A stretch of DNA of 49,821 nucleotides from positions 1 through 49,821 of the forward strand of contig JAZTXK010000070.1 in assembly GCA_045636385.1 (NCBI GenBank), written 5' to 3'. How positions within the stretch are numbered: the stretch's first letter is position 1; every line of letters starts with the position of its first letter. The notes beneath the pieces were generated by a model. The model saw nothing but the letters and a program-made list of their open reading frames with translations, made no database searches and was not told the DNA's origin. Source of the stretch: CAG-390 sp045636385 (GTDB taxonomy: Bacteria > Bacillota > Clostridia > Oscillospirales > CAG-272). Of the stretch, positions 1-8,062 are shown piece after piece. The translations under genes and the position numbers were made by a program.

Positions 1-1
1 A

Positions 2-1594
2 GTTGCATGCCTCCTCGTTGTATGCATCGCTCTCTCCGCAGTAGTTAACACAGGTATTCTCCTCCGCACGAGAACCGTAGCAAAGACCGATAACTTCAGC
101 GCAAGCGGAAGCATCGCGGCTTACTTCATCTACTCTCAGGCACAGGAAATGGCTGCTCTTTATCAGCAGTACGGTATGGAGCAATCCGTATCACAGATCC
201 TCAACACTTCTTTTGACAGCATGGCTTCGTCCACTATGTCTCAGATCAGACAGATGCTCATTCTCTCTGAGTATGCTAAGAAGAACAACATCACCCTCTC
301 CGACGATGCCAAGGAAGCTATCGACAGCTACATCAACTCCATCGCAGAGGCTGCATCCTCCAATCTTTACAGCACCGCATCTTACATCAAGCTTATGTAC
401 GGCTCGAGCGTAAATGAGAACGATATCCGCAAGGCTCTCGAGTTCAACTACCTCGCAAGCGAGGCTTACGAGGCACTCGAGAAGGAATTCGACGTTCAGG
501 TTACCGAGGACGCTATCGCAAAGTATATGGAAGAGCACGTAGACCAGTTCTATATGGTTGACTACCTCTCCTACACCTTCACCGCAGAGCTTACCGCTGC
601 AGGCGCAGAGGCTACCGATGAGGAAAAGGCTGCTTATGAGGCAGACAAGACCGCTCTCAAGGCTCTCGCAGAAAAGCTCGCAGCTTGCAAGACCGCTGAC
701 GAATTCAAGGCTGCAGCAGCTGATTATATCGTAAACACCGTTGCCTCCGAGTCCTTCGACGAGCTCTACGCTAAGGAAGCTCTCACCGAGGCTCCCGCTG
801 CAGATGTTCTCGCAGCAGACAAGGCAAACATCCTCTCCCTCGTTCTCAAGTCCCTCACCTCCGAGGATGAGGTTAAGTTCGAGAAGTCCGCTGACGATGC
901 TTACAACAACGCACTCTCCGAGATCTTCGACGAGCTCTGCACCGATGCAGAAACCGCTTACACCGACCTCGTTTACGAGGGCGTATACCACTACGATCCC
1001 GCAACCGAAGAGGACAAGATCGCAGAGATCGACAAGTGGCTCTTCGACGGCGCTACCAAGGCAGGCGATACCAAGGTCATCACCTCCGAGGGCGATAACA
1101 AGTCTACTTACACCGCATACCTCCTTACCAAGGAATCTCACCTTGACGAATCCGAGACCCGTGACATCGCTCACATTCTCGTAGCATTCGAAAACAGCAA
1201 GCCCACCGATGATGAAAAGGCTGCAGCAAAGGCTGAGGCTGAGCAGATCCTTGCAGATTACCTTGCAGGCGAGAAGACCCAGGAGGCCTTCGAGAAGCTC
1301 GGTAATGAAAAGACCGATGACTCCAACGTCGTTTACGAGGGCGTTACCAAGGGTCAGATGGTTGAGGCATTCGAGAACTGGATGTTCGACGAGGCTCGCA
1401 CCGTTGGCGAGACCGGCTTCGTTGAGACCGAGTACGGTTACCACATTATGTACTACATCGGCGAGGGCAAGCTCGTTTGGGAGAACACCGCACGCGATGG
1501 CGTTATCGGTGAGCTCTTCGAGGCTTGGCTTGACGAGCAGGCTACCGCTTGCAACTACACCGCAAACGAGGCAGTTCTTAACAGCATCAAGTAA
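2..1594 (+). CDS. PrsA/SurA-like parvulin peptidylprolyl isomerase, 5' truncated
   Basis: The reading frame is open to the window edge, so the gene starts upstream; the first internal ATG (149) is not its start. The first visible residues are a hydrophobic membrane segment (VACLLVVCIALSAVV) followed by a polar exported part, so the protein is probably a membrane-anchored extracytoplasmic foldase. The C-terminal third carries a parvulin-type rotamase domain, beginning at RDIAHILV and ending at TEYGYHIMYY. The middle is acidic, Ala/Glu-rich and helical, like the chaperone arms of PrsA and SurA. No lipobox is visible in the part present. A strong terminator follows directly. The family call is solid; the exact substrate is unknown. 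Confidence 0.85.
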   Translation, partial: VACLLVVCIALSAVVNTGILLRTRTVAKTDNFSASGSIAAYFIYSQAQEMAALYQQYGMEQSVSQILNTSFDSMASSTMSQIRQMLILSEYAKKNNITLSDDAKEAIDSYINSIAEAASSNLYSTASYIKLMYGSSVNENDIRKALEFNYLASEAYEALEKEFDVQVTEDAIAKYMEEHVDQFYMVDYLSYTFTAELTAAGAEATDEEKAAYEADKTALKALAEKLAACKTADEFKAAAADYIVNTVASESFDELYAKEALTEAPAADVLAADKANILSLVLKSLTSEDEVKFEKSADDAYNNALSEIFDELCTDAETAYTDLVYEGVYHYDPATEEDKIAEIDKWLFDGATKAGDTKVITSEGDNKSTYTAYLLTKESHLDESETRDIAHILVAFENSKPTDDEKAAAKAEAEQILADYLAGEKTQEAFEKLGNEKTDDSNVVYEGVTKGQMVEAFENWMFDEARTVGETGFVETEYGYHIMYYIGEGKLVWENTARDGVIGELFEAWLDEQATACNYTANEAVLNSIK

Positions 1595-1606
1595 TTGATA
1601 AAAATA

Positions 1607-1642
1607 ATCCGCACTGCACGCGGTGCAGTGCGGATCTTTTTT
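1607..1642 (+). terminator. Rho-independent terminator after PPIase gene
   Basis: A perfect 13-bp stem (ATCCGCACTGCAC pairs with 1623-1635) closes a GCG loop and is followed by a T-rich run. Confidence 0.92.
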
Positions 1643-1722
1643 ACCTTTTTTGGATATAACCGCAAGGCACAGGAAAACATATAATGTAAGGTGAAAAGAA
1701 TATTTCGGAGGATCATTAATAA

Positions 1723-2463
1723 ATGATTTTAGAACCAAAATCCACGACGGTGGCTTACCGCTGTCCCTCCTGCGGAAGCGGAATAATGAGCGCAGTCGGT
1801 GTATTCAATCTGTCAGCCGACAGAGTCAGACTCAAGTGTACCAATCCCGATTGCACTTCGGTCAAAAAGAACAAGGACGATGAAGGCTCTTTCCGCGATA
1901 ACGCGGCACTCGATATAACCCTTGCCTCTGACGGCACGGTGCGCCTGAGCGTTCCCTGCATCTTCTGCGGCAAGCCGCACGTATATAACGTAAACACAAG
2001 CCTTTTCTACGGCCGTGACGTATTTATGCTTCCCTGCCCCTATTCGGGCATCAACATCTGCTTTATGGGCGAGGCAAACCACGTCAAGGCAGAGCTCGCG
2101 CGCAACGAGCTTGAGCTTCTCGATATGCTTGAAGAAAACGGGATCGAAAGCTTCCGCGACCTTGACGCCGAGGAAGCGGCACTCCCCGACCCGCAGATAA
2201 TGGAGATCGTCACCTTCGTGATCCACGACCTCGACGCCGAGGGAAAGATCTACTGCAAGTGCCATCCCGAAGGAAGCGAGCCGAAGGAGGACGAGGACAC
2301 CTTCAACCTCGCCGCCACCTACGACGGCGACTACGCCGCGGAGCTGACCGCAGAGGGAATGCGCGTCTATTGCAAGAAATGCGGAGCAGAGAAGGTTATT
2401 CCGACGAATTCCTTGATTTCTGCGCATGATTTTCTCAATTGCGACAGCATTACGCTTGAATAA
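1723..2463 (+). CDS. Hypothetical protein with zinc-ribbon-like CxxC pairs
   Basis: This 246-residue soluble protein is not recognised as a named family. It has several Cys pairs: CPSCG near residue 14, a CTNPDC pair near 39, CIFCG near 80 and CKKCG near 222. This pattern fits one or two zinc ribbons around an acidic middle region. The start is set by GGAGG at 1707-1711, 11 bases before the ATG. It lies alone between two terminators and is therefore probably monocistronic. Metal binding is inferred from the Cys spacing only; no function is assigned. Confidence 0.7.
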   Translation: MILEPKSTTVAYRCPSCGSGIMSAVGVFNLSADRVRLKCTNPDCTSVKKNKDDEGSFRDNAALDITLASDGTVRLSVPCIFCGKPHVYNVNTSLFYGRDVFMLPCPYSGINICFMGEANHVKAELARNELELLDMLEENGIESFRDLDAEEAALPDPQIMEIVTFVIHDLDAEGKIYCKCHPEGSEPKEDEDTFNLAATYDGDYAAELTAEGMRVYCKKCGAEKVIPTNSLISAHDFLNCDSITLE

Positions 2464-2467
2464 TGTA

Positions 2468-2497
2468 AACTCCGCCCGACTCTCGGGCGGAGTTTTC
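2468..2497 (+). terminator. Rho-independent terminator
   Basis: A 12-bp stem (AACTCCGCCCGA with TCGGGCGGAGTT) closes a CTC loop and is followed by TTTT, five bases after the stop of the zinc-ribbon-like gene. Confidence 0.85.
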
Positions 2498-2513
2498 GAT
2501 TGCAAAAAGCTGA

Positions 2514-2741
2514 AAGTTTTTGAAGATTCTTAAGGAACTTTTTTCAAAAAGTTCCTTAAGTCGCCCTCCGCAGAGGGCGAAACTCCCTCACACGCTTCGA
2601 ACCGACTGCGCCCCGCAGGCATATTTGCCTTCGGCAAAAGCCGGCTCTTTCTCGGCGGCTGAACACCGCCGTTTTCCTGCGGAAAACCGCCAGAGCCGTG
2701 GAAGGAGTAAAATCTCCCCTCGGGGAGATTTTTGCTCCTTC
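2514..2741 (+). repeat. Structured intergenic repeat, copy 1
   Basis: This copy has three recognisable modules. The first is a 15-bp palindrome, CTTAAGGAACTTTTT with its complement, at 2529-2560. The second is an 8-bp stem with a CGCA loop at 2561-2580. The third is a long terminal hairpin at 2701-2741, in which GAAGGAG pairs with CTCCTTC around an inner AAATCTCCCC stem. The first two modules plus flanks (2514-2586) match 48294-48366 almost base for base. Module 3 matches 48407-48448. The middle (2587-2700) differs between copies and holds further small palindromes. Short open frames across it are not believable genes. Confidence 0.8.
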
Positions 2742-2761
2742 ATTATTATTGAATAAAATTC

Positions 2762-2794
2762 AACCACCGTCCCGAAATCAGAACGGTGGTTTTT
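2762..2794. terminator. Hairpin, probable terminator of the leftward operon
   Basis: AACCACCGT pairs with ACGGTGGTT across an 11-base loop. On the plus strand it is followed by TTTTT. On the minus strand it lies just after the HAD gene stop and could end that transcript. Confidence 0.6.
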
Positions 2795-2798
2795 CATA

Positions 2799-3464
2799 TC
2801 ATTTCTCAAACGGCACAAGCTTCATCATCGTCTCGCCGTCGGCTATGTAGTAGGTCGCGGAATTTTTCAGCCTTTCCTGCTCGAAGGCGTGGCAGTCGTA
2901 GATTCCGACGGTCGGGAATCCCGCCTTGACCGACGTTTCGAGCGCAACGTAGGAATCCTCAAAAACAAAGGTCTCCTCCTTCGGCGTTCCGAGAACGCGG
3001 AGAGCTTCCTCGAATATATCGGGCTCTTCCTTGCCCTTGCCGATGTCGGCGCAGGAGAGCACCGCCTTGAAATACTTGCGCATACCGTGGCGGTCGAGGG
3101 CTATATTGATATACAGCTTCTCTGTCGCGGAGGCGAGGCACATCGGGATGCCGCTTTCATAGCAGTAATCGAGAAATTCGCGCACGCCGTCCTTGAGCTC
3201 GAACTTCGTTGCGTAAAGTTCGGGGAGCGTATCGTTGAAATACTTCATCAGCTCATCGGCAGGACCGAAGCCGAGGTGATCGTGAATATACACCATCGCA
3301 TCGTAAAGCACCATCGTGCGCACAGCCTTGTCCAGCTCAATGGGCGGGCGGTAGCCCTCGACTCGGAGATACTTTCTGCCACCCCACTCCCAAAGCGCAT
3401 CCCAACCGCCAAGCGAGTCGAGCAGAGTGCCGTCCATATCAAATATCGCGCCTTTAATTTTCAT
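2799..3464 (-). CDS. HAD-superfamily phosphatase (beta-phosphoglucomutase-like)
   Basis: The 221-residue protein starts with the HAD signature: FDMDGTLLDS, with nucleophile D9 and acid/base D11. A helical cap follows, then SATEK (motif II), a Lys-containing GKGKEEPDIF segment (motif III) and FEDSYVALE (motif IV). This order fits the beta-phosphoglucomutase/sugar-phosphatase subgroup. The start is ATG 3464 with GGAGG eight bases upstream; a longer upstream frame would overlap the aldolase gene and is rejected. It lies 11 bases after the aldolase in the DeoR-controlled leftward operon, so a sugar-phosphate substrate is likely. The exact substrate is unknown. Confidence 0.85.
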   Translation of the reverse strand: MKIKGAIFDMDGTLLDSLGGWDALWEWGGRKYLRVEGYRPPIELDKAVRTMVLYDAMVYIHDHLGFGPADELMKYFNDTLPELYATKFELKDGVREFLDYCYESGIPMCLASATEKLYINIALDRHGMRKYFKAVLSCADIGKGKEEPDIFEEALRVLGTPKEETFVFEDSYVALETSVKAGFPTVGIYDCHAFEQERLKNSATYYIADGETMMKLVPFEK

Positions 3465-3475
3465 CAATGCCTCCG

Positions 3476-4306
3476 TTATGCTCTGCCGTTCGAGCCGAAG
3501 AGGAGCATCTTCTTCATCGTTGCCTGCTTTACGGCTTCGCTCATCGCACCCATAACGTCGGTCATTCCACGGCCCTCGGCGTATGCATCGTGCGCCGCCT
3601 TGACGCAAGCGACGTTGATGTCGGTGAAGATATTGATCTTCGAAATACCGCAAGCGATCGCGCGGCGGAAATCGTCGTCGCTGAGGCCCGAGCCGCCGTG
3701 AAGCACGAGGGGAGCATCGATCATCGACGCGATCTTCTCGATACGATCGAAATCAAGCTGGGGCTTGAACTTATACGCGCCGTGCGAGGTGCCGACCGCG
3801 ATTGCAAGCGCGTCGCAACCCGTGAACTCGGCAAAACGCTTTGCCTCGTCGGGATCGGTGTAGGCGTCCGCGGGAGCGCAGATCTCATCGGTTCCGACGT
3901 GACCTATCTCCGCCTCGACCGTGATACCCTTCGAATGCGAATAGTCGCAGATCGCCTTAACTGCTCCGAGGTTTTCCTCAAATCCGAGGGTCGAGCAATC
4001 GTACATTACCGACGAAAATCCGAGCGCGATCGCCTTCTTGACATTTTCCTCGGTCAGACCGTGGTCAAAGTGGAGCACGACGGGCACGCTCGCGCGCTTC
4101 GCCATCGGCAGGAGCATATTTGCGAGATCGTCAAGACCCGAATAGCAGAGCAGACATTCCGCGCTACCGATGATTACGGGCGAGCGGAGCTCTTCAGCCG
4201 CCGCGATAACGCCGACAGCCATTTCGAGATTTACGGTGTTGAAAAGTCCGACCGCGTATTTGTTCTTTTTCGCGTCGCGCAGGACTTCGTTGAGTGTTAC
4301 TAACAT
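3476..4306 (-). CDS. Class II ketose-bisphosphate aldolase (GatY/FbaA-like)
   Basis: This 276-residue zinc-dependent TIM-barrel aldolase has the family motifs in order: HFDHG with catalytic D81 and zinc ligand H82, the AEIGHVG segment, H175 in GTSHG, H203 in LHGGSG with the phosphate loop, and NIFTD at 225-229. Family members cleave fructose- or tagatose-1,6-bisphosphate, or related keto-acid phosphates (IolJ). It is co-directional with the DeoR regulator and the HAD phosphatase. It lies opposite an isomerase/FGGY-kinase operon, so it probably performs the final C-C cleavage of that sugar pathway. The specific substrate cannot be read from the sequence. Confidence 0.88.
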   Translation of the reverse strand: MLVTLNEVLRDAKKNKYAVGLFNTVNLEMAVGVIAAAEELRSPVIIGSAECLLCYSGLDDLANMLLPMAKRASVPVVLHFDHGLTEENVKKAIALGFSSVMYDCSTLGFEENLGAVKAICDYSHSKGITVEAEIGHVGTDEICAPADAYTDPDEAKRFAEFTGCDALAIAVGTSHGAYKFKPQLDFDRIEKIASMIDAPLVLHGGSGLSDDDFRRAIACGISKINIFTDINVACVKAAHDAYAEGRGMTDVMGAMSEAVKQATMKKMLLFGSNGRA

Positions 4307-4320
4307 TTTCTTTTCCCTTT

Positions 4321-5136
4321 CTATGCCTCAATAATATTAATATTCTTTTTGAGAAGCTCCGCCTTTATGTCGGTGGCGAGCCATTTGTTTGTCACGAGGG
4401 TGTCGACCGACTCGATCGGCGCGTAGTGAATGACCGATGCGCGCCCCGCCTTCGAGGTGTCGGCAAGCAATATTCTCTCCCCCGAGCATTCAACAACGAG
4501 CTGATTTATCCTTGCGGTATCAAAATCCGACGCCGTGAGACCGTTTGTGACCGAAAATCCGTCCGCTCCGACGAAGCATTTTGAAAAATGGAGCTTTTTT
4601 ATGACCTCTTCGGTAAGATATCCGCAAAAATCCTGCCTGTGCGGGCGGTATTCGCCGCCGATGAGGCAGACGTTCATATAATCTTTAAGTAAATTCAGAT
4701 TCGCAAGCGAGTTTGTAAAGACCGTGACCGATCTGTATTTTTCGGCGCATTTCGCACCGCCCTCTCCGCTTCCCGCAAGCGCACATCTGTGCGCGATCGC
4801 CGCGCAGAGCTTGAGAACCGTCGTTCCCGAGTCGAGATAAACCGTATCTCCTTCCGAGATCAACGCCTCCGCCGCCTCGCCTATCTCGACCTTCTCGCGC
4901 GAGCGGTAAAGCTCGCTCTGCTCAAAGGAATAGGTCTCGCGGACACCGCTGACGGCGTTTATGCTGATACCTCGATAGGTGCGGACAGCCATTCCGTCCG
5001 CCTCGAGCTTATTGAAAAGACGGCGCACCGTCGATTCCGAAACGTCAAGCAGAGCCATAGCCTCGCTGACGCTGACCTTCCCCGACACGCGCAGAAGCGC
5101 CATTATATCCTTTTCGCGTATCTCCGCCTTGTTCAT
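4321..5136 (-). CDS. DeoR-family transcriptional regulator
   Basis: The 271-residue protein has an N-terminal winged helix-turn-helix (about residues 1-57, including SVSEAMALLDVSESTVRRLF). It is followed by a DeoR C-terminal effector domain with the GDTVYLDSGTT phosphosugar-binding segment and a second conserved VGADGF...LTASDFD segment. DeoR regulators usually repress sugar operons and are released by a phosphorylated sugar. It is divergent from the Gfo/Idh-kinase-isomerase operon and heads the aldolase/HAD transcript. It very likely controls both arms through the repeats at 5219-5271. The start is supported by GGAGG upstream of ATG 5136. Confidence 0.9.
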   Translation of the reverse strand: MNKAEIREKDIMALLRVSGKVSVSEAMALLDVSESTVRRLFNKLEADGMAVRTYRGISINAVSGVRETYSFEQSELYRSREKVEIGEAAEALISEGDTVYLDSGTTVLKLCAAIAHRCALAGSGEGGAKCAEKYRSVTVFTNSLANLNLLKDYMNVCLIGGEYRPHRQDFCGYLTEEVIKKLHFSKCFVGADGFSVTNGLTASDFDTARINQLVVECSGERILLADTSKAGRASVIHYAPIESVDTLVTNKWLATDIKAELLKKNINIIEA

Positions 5137-5165
5137 CGCGTGCCTCCTTTTTTGGTACTCTAATT

Positions 5166-5194
5166 ATGCTACCACATATGACGGAATTTGTCAA
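5166..5194 (-). promoter_or_regulatory. Promoter of deoR-aldolase-HAD operon
   Basis: On the minus strand TTGACA (5194-5189) and TAGCAT (5171-5166) are 17 bases apart, upstream of the DeoR gene. The -35 matches consensus fully and the -10 matches 4 of 6. Confidence 0.65.
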
Positions 5195-5218
5195 GAGTCT
5201 TTTTGAAAAATTACGATT

Positions 5219-5271
5219 TTCTTTCAAAATTAATTATCGTTCTTTCATTTTTTGAAGATTTCTTTCATTTT
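5219..5271 (+). promoter_or_regulatory. Three direct repeats, candidate DeoR operators
   Basis: TTCTTTCAAAAT at 5219, TTCTTTCATTTT at 5240 and TTCTTTCATTTT at 5260 are direct repeats spaced 21 and 20 bases. They lie between the two divergent promoters. TTTCATTTT-like cores are typical of DeoR-family sites such as those of AgaR and GlpR. Binding is an inference. Confidence 0.6.
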
Positions 5272-5303
5272 ATGACTTTTTTGAGCTTTTGCGTCAAAGT
5301 CTA

Positions 5304-5332
5304 TTGACAAGCGGAGGAAATATGTGTATAAT
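5304..5332 (+). promoter_or_regulatory. Promoter of the rightward sugar operon
   Basis: Perfect TTGACA (5304-5309), a 17-base spacer and perfect TATAAT (5327-5332). The transcript should start near 5339, about 30 bases before the Gfo/Idh ATG. Confidence 0.9.
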
Positions 5333-5369
5333 ACAATATATATTTATATTATATAAGCGAGGTTCAACA

Positions 5370-6509
5370 ATGGATAAGAAAAAAATCAGATTTGCCGTCA
5401 TCGGCTGCGGACTTATGGGCAGAGAATTTGCCTCCGCCGCGGCAAGATGGTGTCATCTCACGAAGGATATTCCCGCGCCCGTGATCGTCGGTGTTTCCGA
5501 CCTGAGCGAGGCGGCAAGAAATTGGTTTACCGATAATTTCGAAAGCATAAAATACTCGACCGCTGACTACCGTGAGCTTCTCGAGCGCGATGACATCGAC
5601 GCCGTTTACTGTGCCGTTCCGCACAATCTGCACAAGCAGATCTACGTCGACATCATCAATTCGGGCAAGCACCTCCTCGGCGAGAAGCCCTTCGGAATCG
5701 ACATCGAGGCAAACCGCGCAATTATGGACGCCATCAAGGCGCATCCCGAGGTTATGGTTCGCTGCTCGAGCGAATTCCCCTTCTACCCCGCCTGCCAGAA
5801 GCTGATCGAATGGATCCGCGAGGGCAGATTCGGCAAGATCATTGAGGTCCGTTCGGCATTCTGCCACTCGAGCGATATGGATCTGAACAAGCCGATCAAC
5901 TGGAAGCGCACGCTTTCGATCAACGGCGAGTACGGCTGTATGGGTGACCTCGGACTTCACACCGAGCACGTGCCCTTCCGTATGGGCTGGAAGCCGCTCA
6001 ACGTTTTCGCAAAGCTTTCGAACATCGTCACCGAGCGTCCCGACGGCAAGGGCGGCAGAGTTCCTTGCGAGACCTGGGACAATGCGCTTCTGCTGTGCGA
6101 CGTCCGTGACAAGGACGGCTCGACCTTCCCGATGATGTACGAAACCCGCCGTCTCTCGCCCGGTTCGACAAACGAGTGGAAGCTCGAGGTTTACGGCATC
6201 GAGGCATCTGCAAAATTCTCGACCAACGATCCCGGCGCATTCCTCTACACCCAGAGCTGGGACAAGGAGCAGGCGTGGTGCCGCATCAACCTTGGCAACA
6301 AGCCGATGATCCCCTCGATCACGGGCGGTATCTTCGAGTTCGGTTTTGCAGATTCGATCCTCCAGATGTGGGGCGCATTCATCTGCGAGCTCTGCGGCAT
6401 CGAGATCCCCTTCGGATGCGTAACTCCCGAGGAGACCGAGCTTTCGCATAAGCTTCAGACCGCCGCCATCCGCTCGCACAACGAGGGCAGAGTCATTACA
6501 ATTGAGTAA
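5370..6509 (+). CDS. Gfo/Idh/MocA-family oxidoreductase
   Basis: This 379-residue NAD(P)-dependent sugar or cyclitol dehydrogenase has an N-terminal Rossmann fold (IGCGLMG at 11-17), the conserved GEKPFG motif with K106, and a C-terminal alpha/beta substrate domain containing GDLGLHTEH. The start is ATG 5370, just after a consensus promoter; a longer frame from 5289 would cover the promoter itself. It is the first gene of the rightward operon and is followed after 14 bases by the aminotransferase-like gene. Family members oxidise sugars, inositols or amino-sugar derivatives. The combination with a PLP enzyme suggests a keto-sugar intermediate, but the substrate is unknown. Confidence 0.88.
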   Translation: MDKKKIRFAVIGCGLMGREFASAAARWCHLTKDIPAPVIVGVSDLSEAARNWFTDNFESIKYSTADYRELLERDDIDAVYCAVPHNLHKQIYVDIINSGKHLLGEKPFGIDIEANRAIMDAIKAHPEVMVRCSSEFPFYPACQKLIEWIREGRFGKIIEVRSAFCHSSDMDLNKPINWKRTLSINGEYGCMGDLGLHTEHVPFRMGWKPLNVFAKLSNIVTERPDGKGGRVPCETWDNALLLCDVRDKDGSTFPMMYETRRLSPGSTNEWKLEVYGIEASAKFSTNDPGAFLYTQSWDKEQAWCRINLGNKPMIPSITGGIFEFGFADSILQMWGAFICELCGIEIPFGCVTPEETELSHKLQTAAIRSHNEGRVITIE

Positions 6510-6523
6510 AGAGGTACAAATAA

Positions 6524-8062
6524 ATGTTTAAGAACTTAAAAATGTCGCTTGCCGATCTTCTCGGCAAGGAATATACCGATGCCGTTGCCGCGGCAAACGC
6601 CGCACTCGGCGCGATTAGCCTCGAAGAAGCTCAGGCTATCGCAAACGATAAGGTCGATTTCTTCCCCGAATGCGTGCAGAAAAAGAATTCCGAAATGCTC
6701 GCACAGGTCGGAAAGCAGGTCATCGATCCCGTTCCCCACGTCACCGACGGCGCGCCTACCGATTCCTTCCGCAAGGCAGCAAGCCGTGATGCTGCTCCCG
6801 TTGCGGCGCGCGGTTATTTCCGCATCGGTGAGGACGGCAAGCTCTACTTCATCGGCAAGAGCGAGCACTATCACGCCTCCCTCGGTCACTCCTTCCCCGG
6901 CTACCGCCTGATCGACCGTGCTCGCGCGCTCGGCATCCCCAACGCAACCCACAACAACACTCGCGGTCACATCACCCGCCTTTGTGAGGAAAAGCTGATC
7001 GCTTCCGTCAACGGCATTGATTGGGATAACTCCACCGAGATTGAAAAGGTTATTTCATCAACAGAACCCAAGGTTCTCAACCGCGTTATCAACCTTGAGA
7101 CCGGCTCGCTTGCAGTCGAGGCGGGCTTCAAGATGATGCTCGCGCGTTTCTATAAGCTCTCCCCCGAGTTCCCCGAGCCGAAGTACGCGGGCAAGACCCC
7201 CGTTTTCTTCGTGATGGGCGACAAGGTTGGCGGCGTGACGGCAAACTACCACGGCACCACCACTCTCATCCAGACCTTCCGCGGTCTTTGGGAGGATATC
7301 CGCGCGAAATCCGAGAACGCCGAGATCTACAAGGTAGTTCCCGTTTCGATCAACGATATCGAAGATTTTGAGGCTAAAATCAAACAGTACAATTCGGGCA
7401 ATTACAAGACCGCGGGCTTTATGCACGAGATCATCCTGATGAACTACGGCGGAATCCGTCTTGAGAAATCTTATCTCCAGCGCGCGCACGCGCTTTGCGC
7501 CGAGTACGATACGCCCACTATGGTGGACGAAATTCAGTCCTGTATGTGGTATGACGGCATGTTCCAGTTCCGCCTTTATGACCTCCGCCCCGACTTCGTC
7601 ATCATCGGCAAGGGCTTCCCCGGCGGCGAGTATCCCGCAAGTAAGGTCATCACCACCGCTGAATACGACAACCTCAATCAGTTCGGCGCGCTCGTCACTA
7701 ACGGTCAGGAGGAGCTTGCATCGCTTTCCTACCTCGTAACGATGAAGTTTGCGCTTGAAAACAGAGAGATAATTGCAGAAAACTGTGCTTATTTCGAGGA
7801 AAAGCTTGGCGAGCTCGTCGAGAAATATCCCGAAAAGTTCACCAAGGTTGAGGGCTCGGGACTCCTCGCGGCAATGCATTGCGAGAACGTCGAGGCGGCA
7901 AAGACCTTTATGGGCGAGCTTCACGAGCGTTGCATAGACGCAAGCGCGCAGATCTACAAGCAGAATTGCCTGCCCGCAGTTCTCTTCAAGCCTCCGCTCA
8001 TTGCCGATCGCGATGCAATTGACTTCATTTGCTCCGCCATCGATGAAATTGCATCAAAATGA
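6524..8062 (+). CDS. Class III aminotransferase-like PLP enzyme
   Basis: The 512-residue protein has the class III aminotransferase fold-type I core. The cofactor-ring aspartate lies in MVDEIQS (D335) and the Schiff-base lysine in IIGKGFPGG (K363), followed by a typical C-terminal small domain. The N-terminal 150 residues, including a His-rich HYHASLGHSFPGY segment and HNNTRGH, are not standard for ornithine- or GABA-type enzymes. It may therefore be a specialised aminotransferase or aminomutase. It overlaps the FGGY kinase start by four bases (ATGA), so translation is coupled. It sits between dehydrogenase and kinase, suggesting amino-sugar or amino-polyol chemistry. This is inference. Confidence 0.8.
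   Translation: MFKNLKMSLADLLGKEYTDAVAAANAALGAISLEEAQAIANDKVDFFPECVQKKNSEMLAQVGKQVIDPVPHVTDGAPTDSFRKAASRDAAPVAARGYFRIGEDGKLYFIGKSEHYHASLGHSFPGYRLIDRARALGIPNATHNNTRGHITRLCEEKLIASVNGIDWDNSTEIEKVISSTEPKVLNRVINLETGSLAVEAGFKMMLARFYKLSPEFPEPKYAGKTPVFFVMGDKVGGVTANYHGTTTLIQTFRGLWEDIRAKSENAEIYKVVPVSINDIEDFEAKIKQYNSGNYKTAGFMHEIILMNYGGIRLEKSYLQRAHALCAEYDTPTMVDEIQSCMWYDGMFQFRLYDLRPDFVIIGKGFPGGEYPASKVITTAEYDNLNQFGALVTNGQEELASLSYLVTMKFALENREIIAENCAYFEEKLGELVEKYPEKFTKVEGSGLLAAMHCENVEAAKTFMGELHERCIDASAQIYKQNCLPAVLFKPPLIADRDAIDFICSAIDEIASK

Noticed and set aside
1650..1685. Promoter TTGGAT...TATAAT before the zinc-ribbon-like gene
   Set aside because: The spacer is 24 bases, too long for a sigma-70-type promoter; a promoter is probably in this gap but could not be fixed.
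2520..2756. Small open frames on both strands across the intergenic repeat
   Set aside because: They translate palindromes, lack ribosome-binding sites, and the region is better explained as a structured non-coding repeat.
5289..5369. Upstream in-frame extension of the Gfo/Idh gene
   Set aside because: It would start upstream of and cover the consensus promoter, and the Rossmann fold begins normally at ATG 5370.
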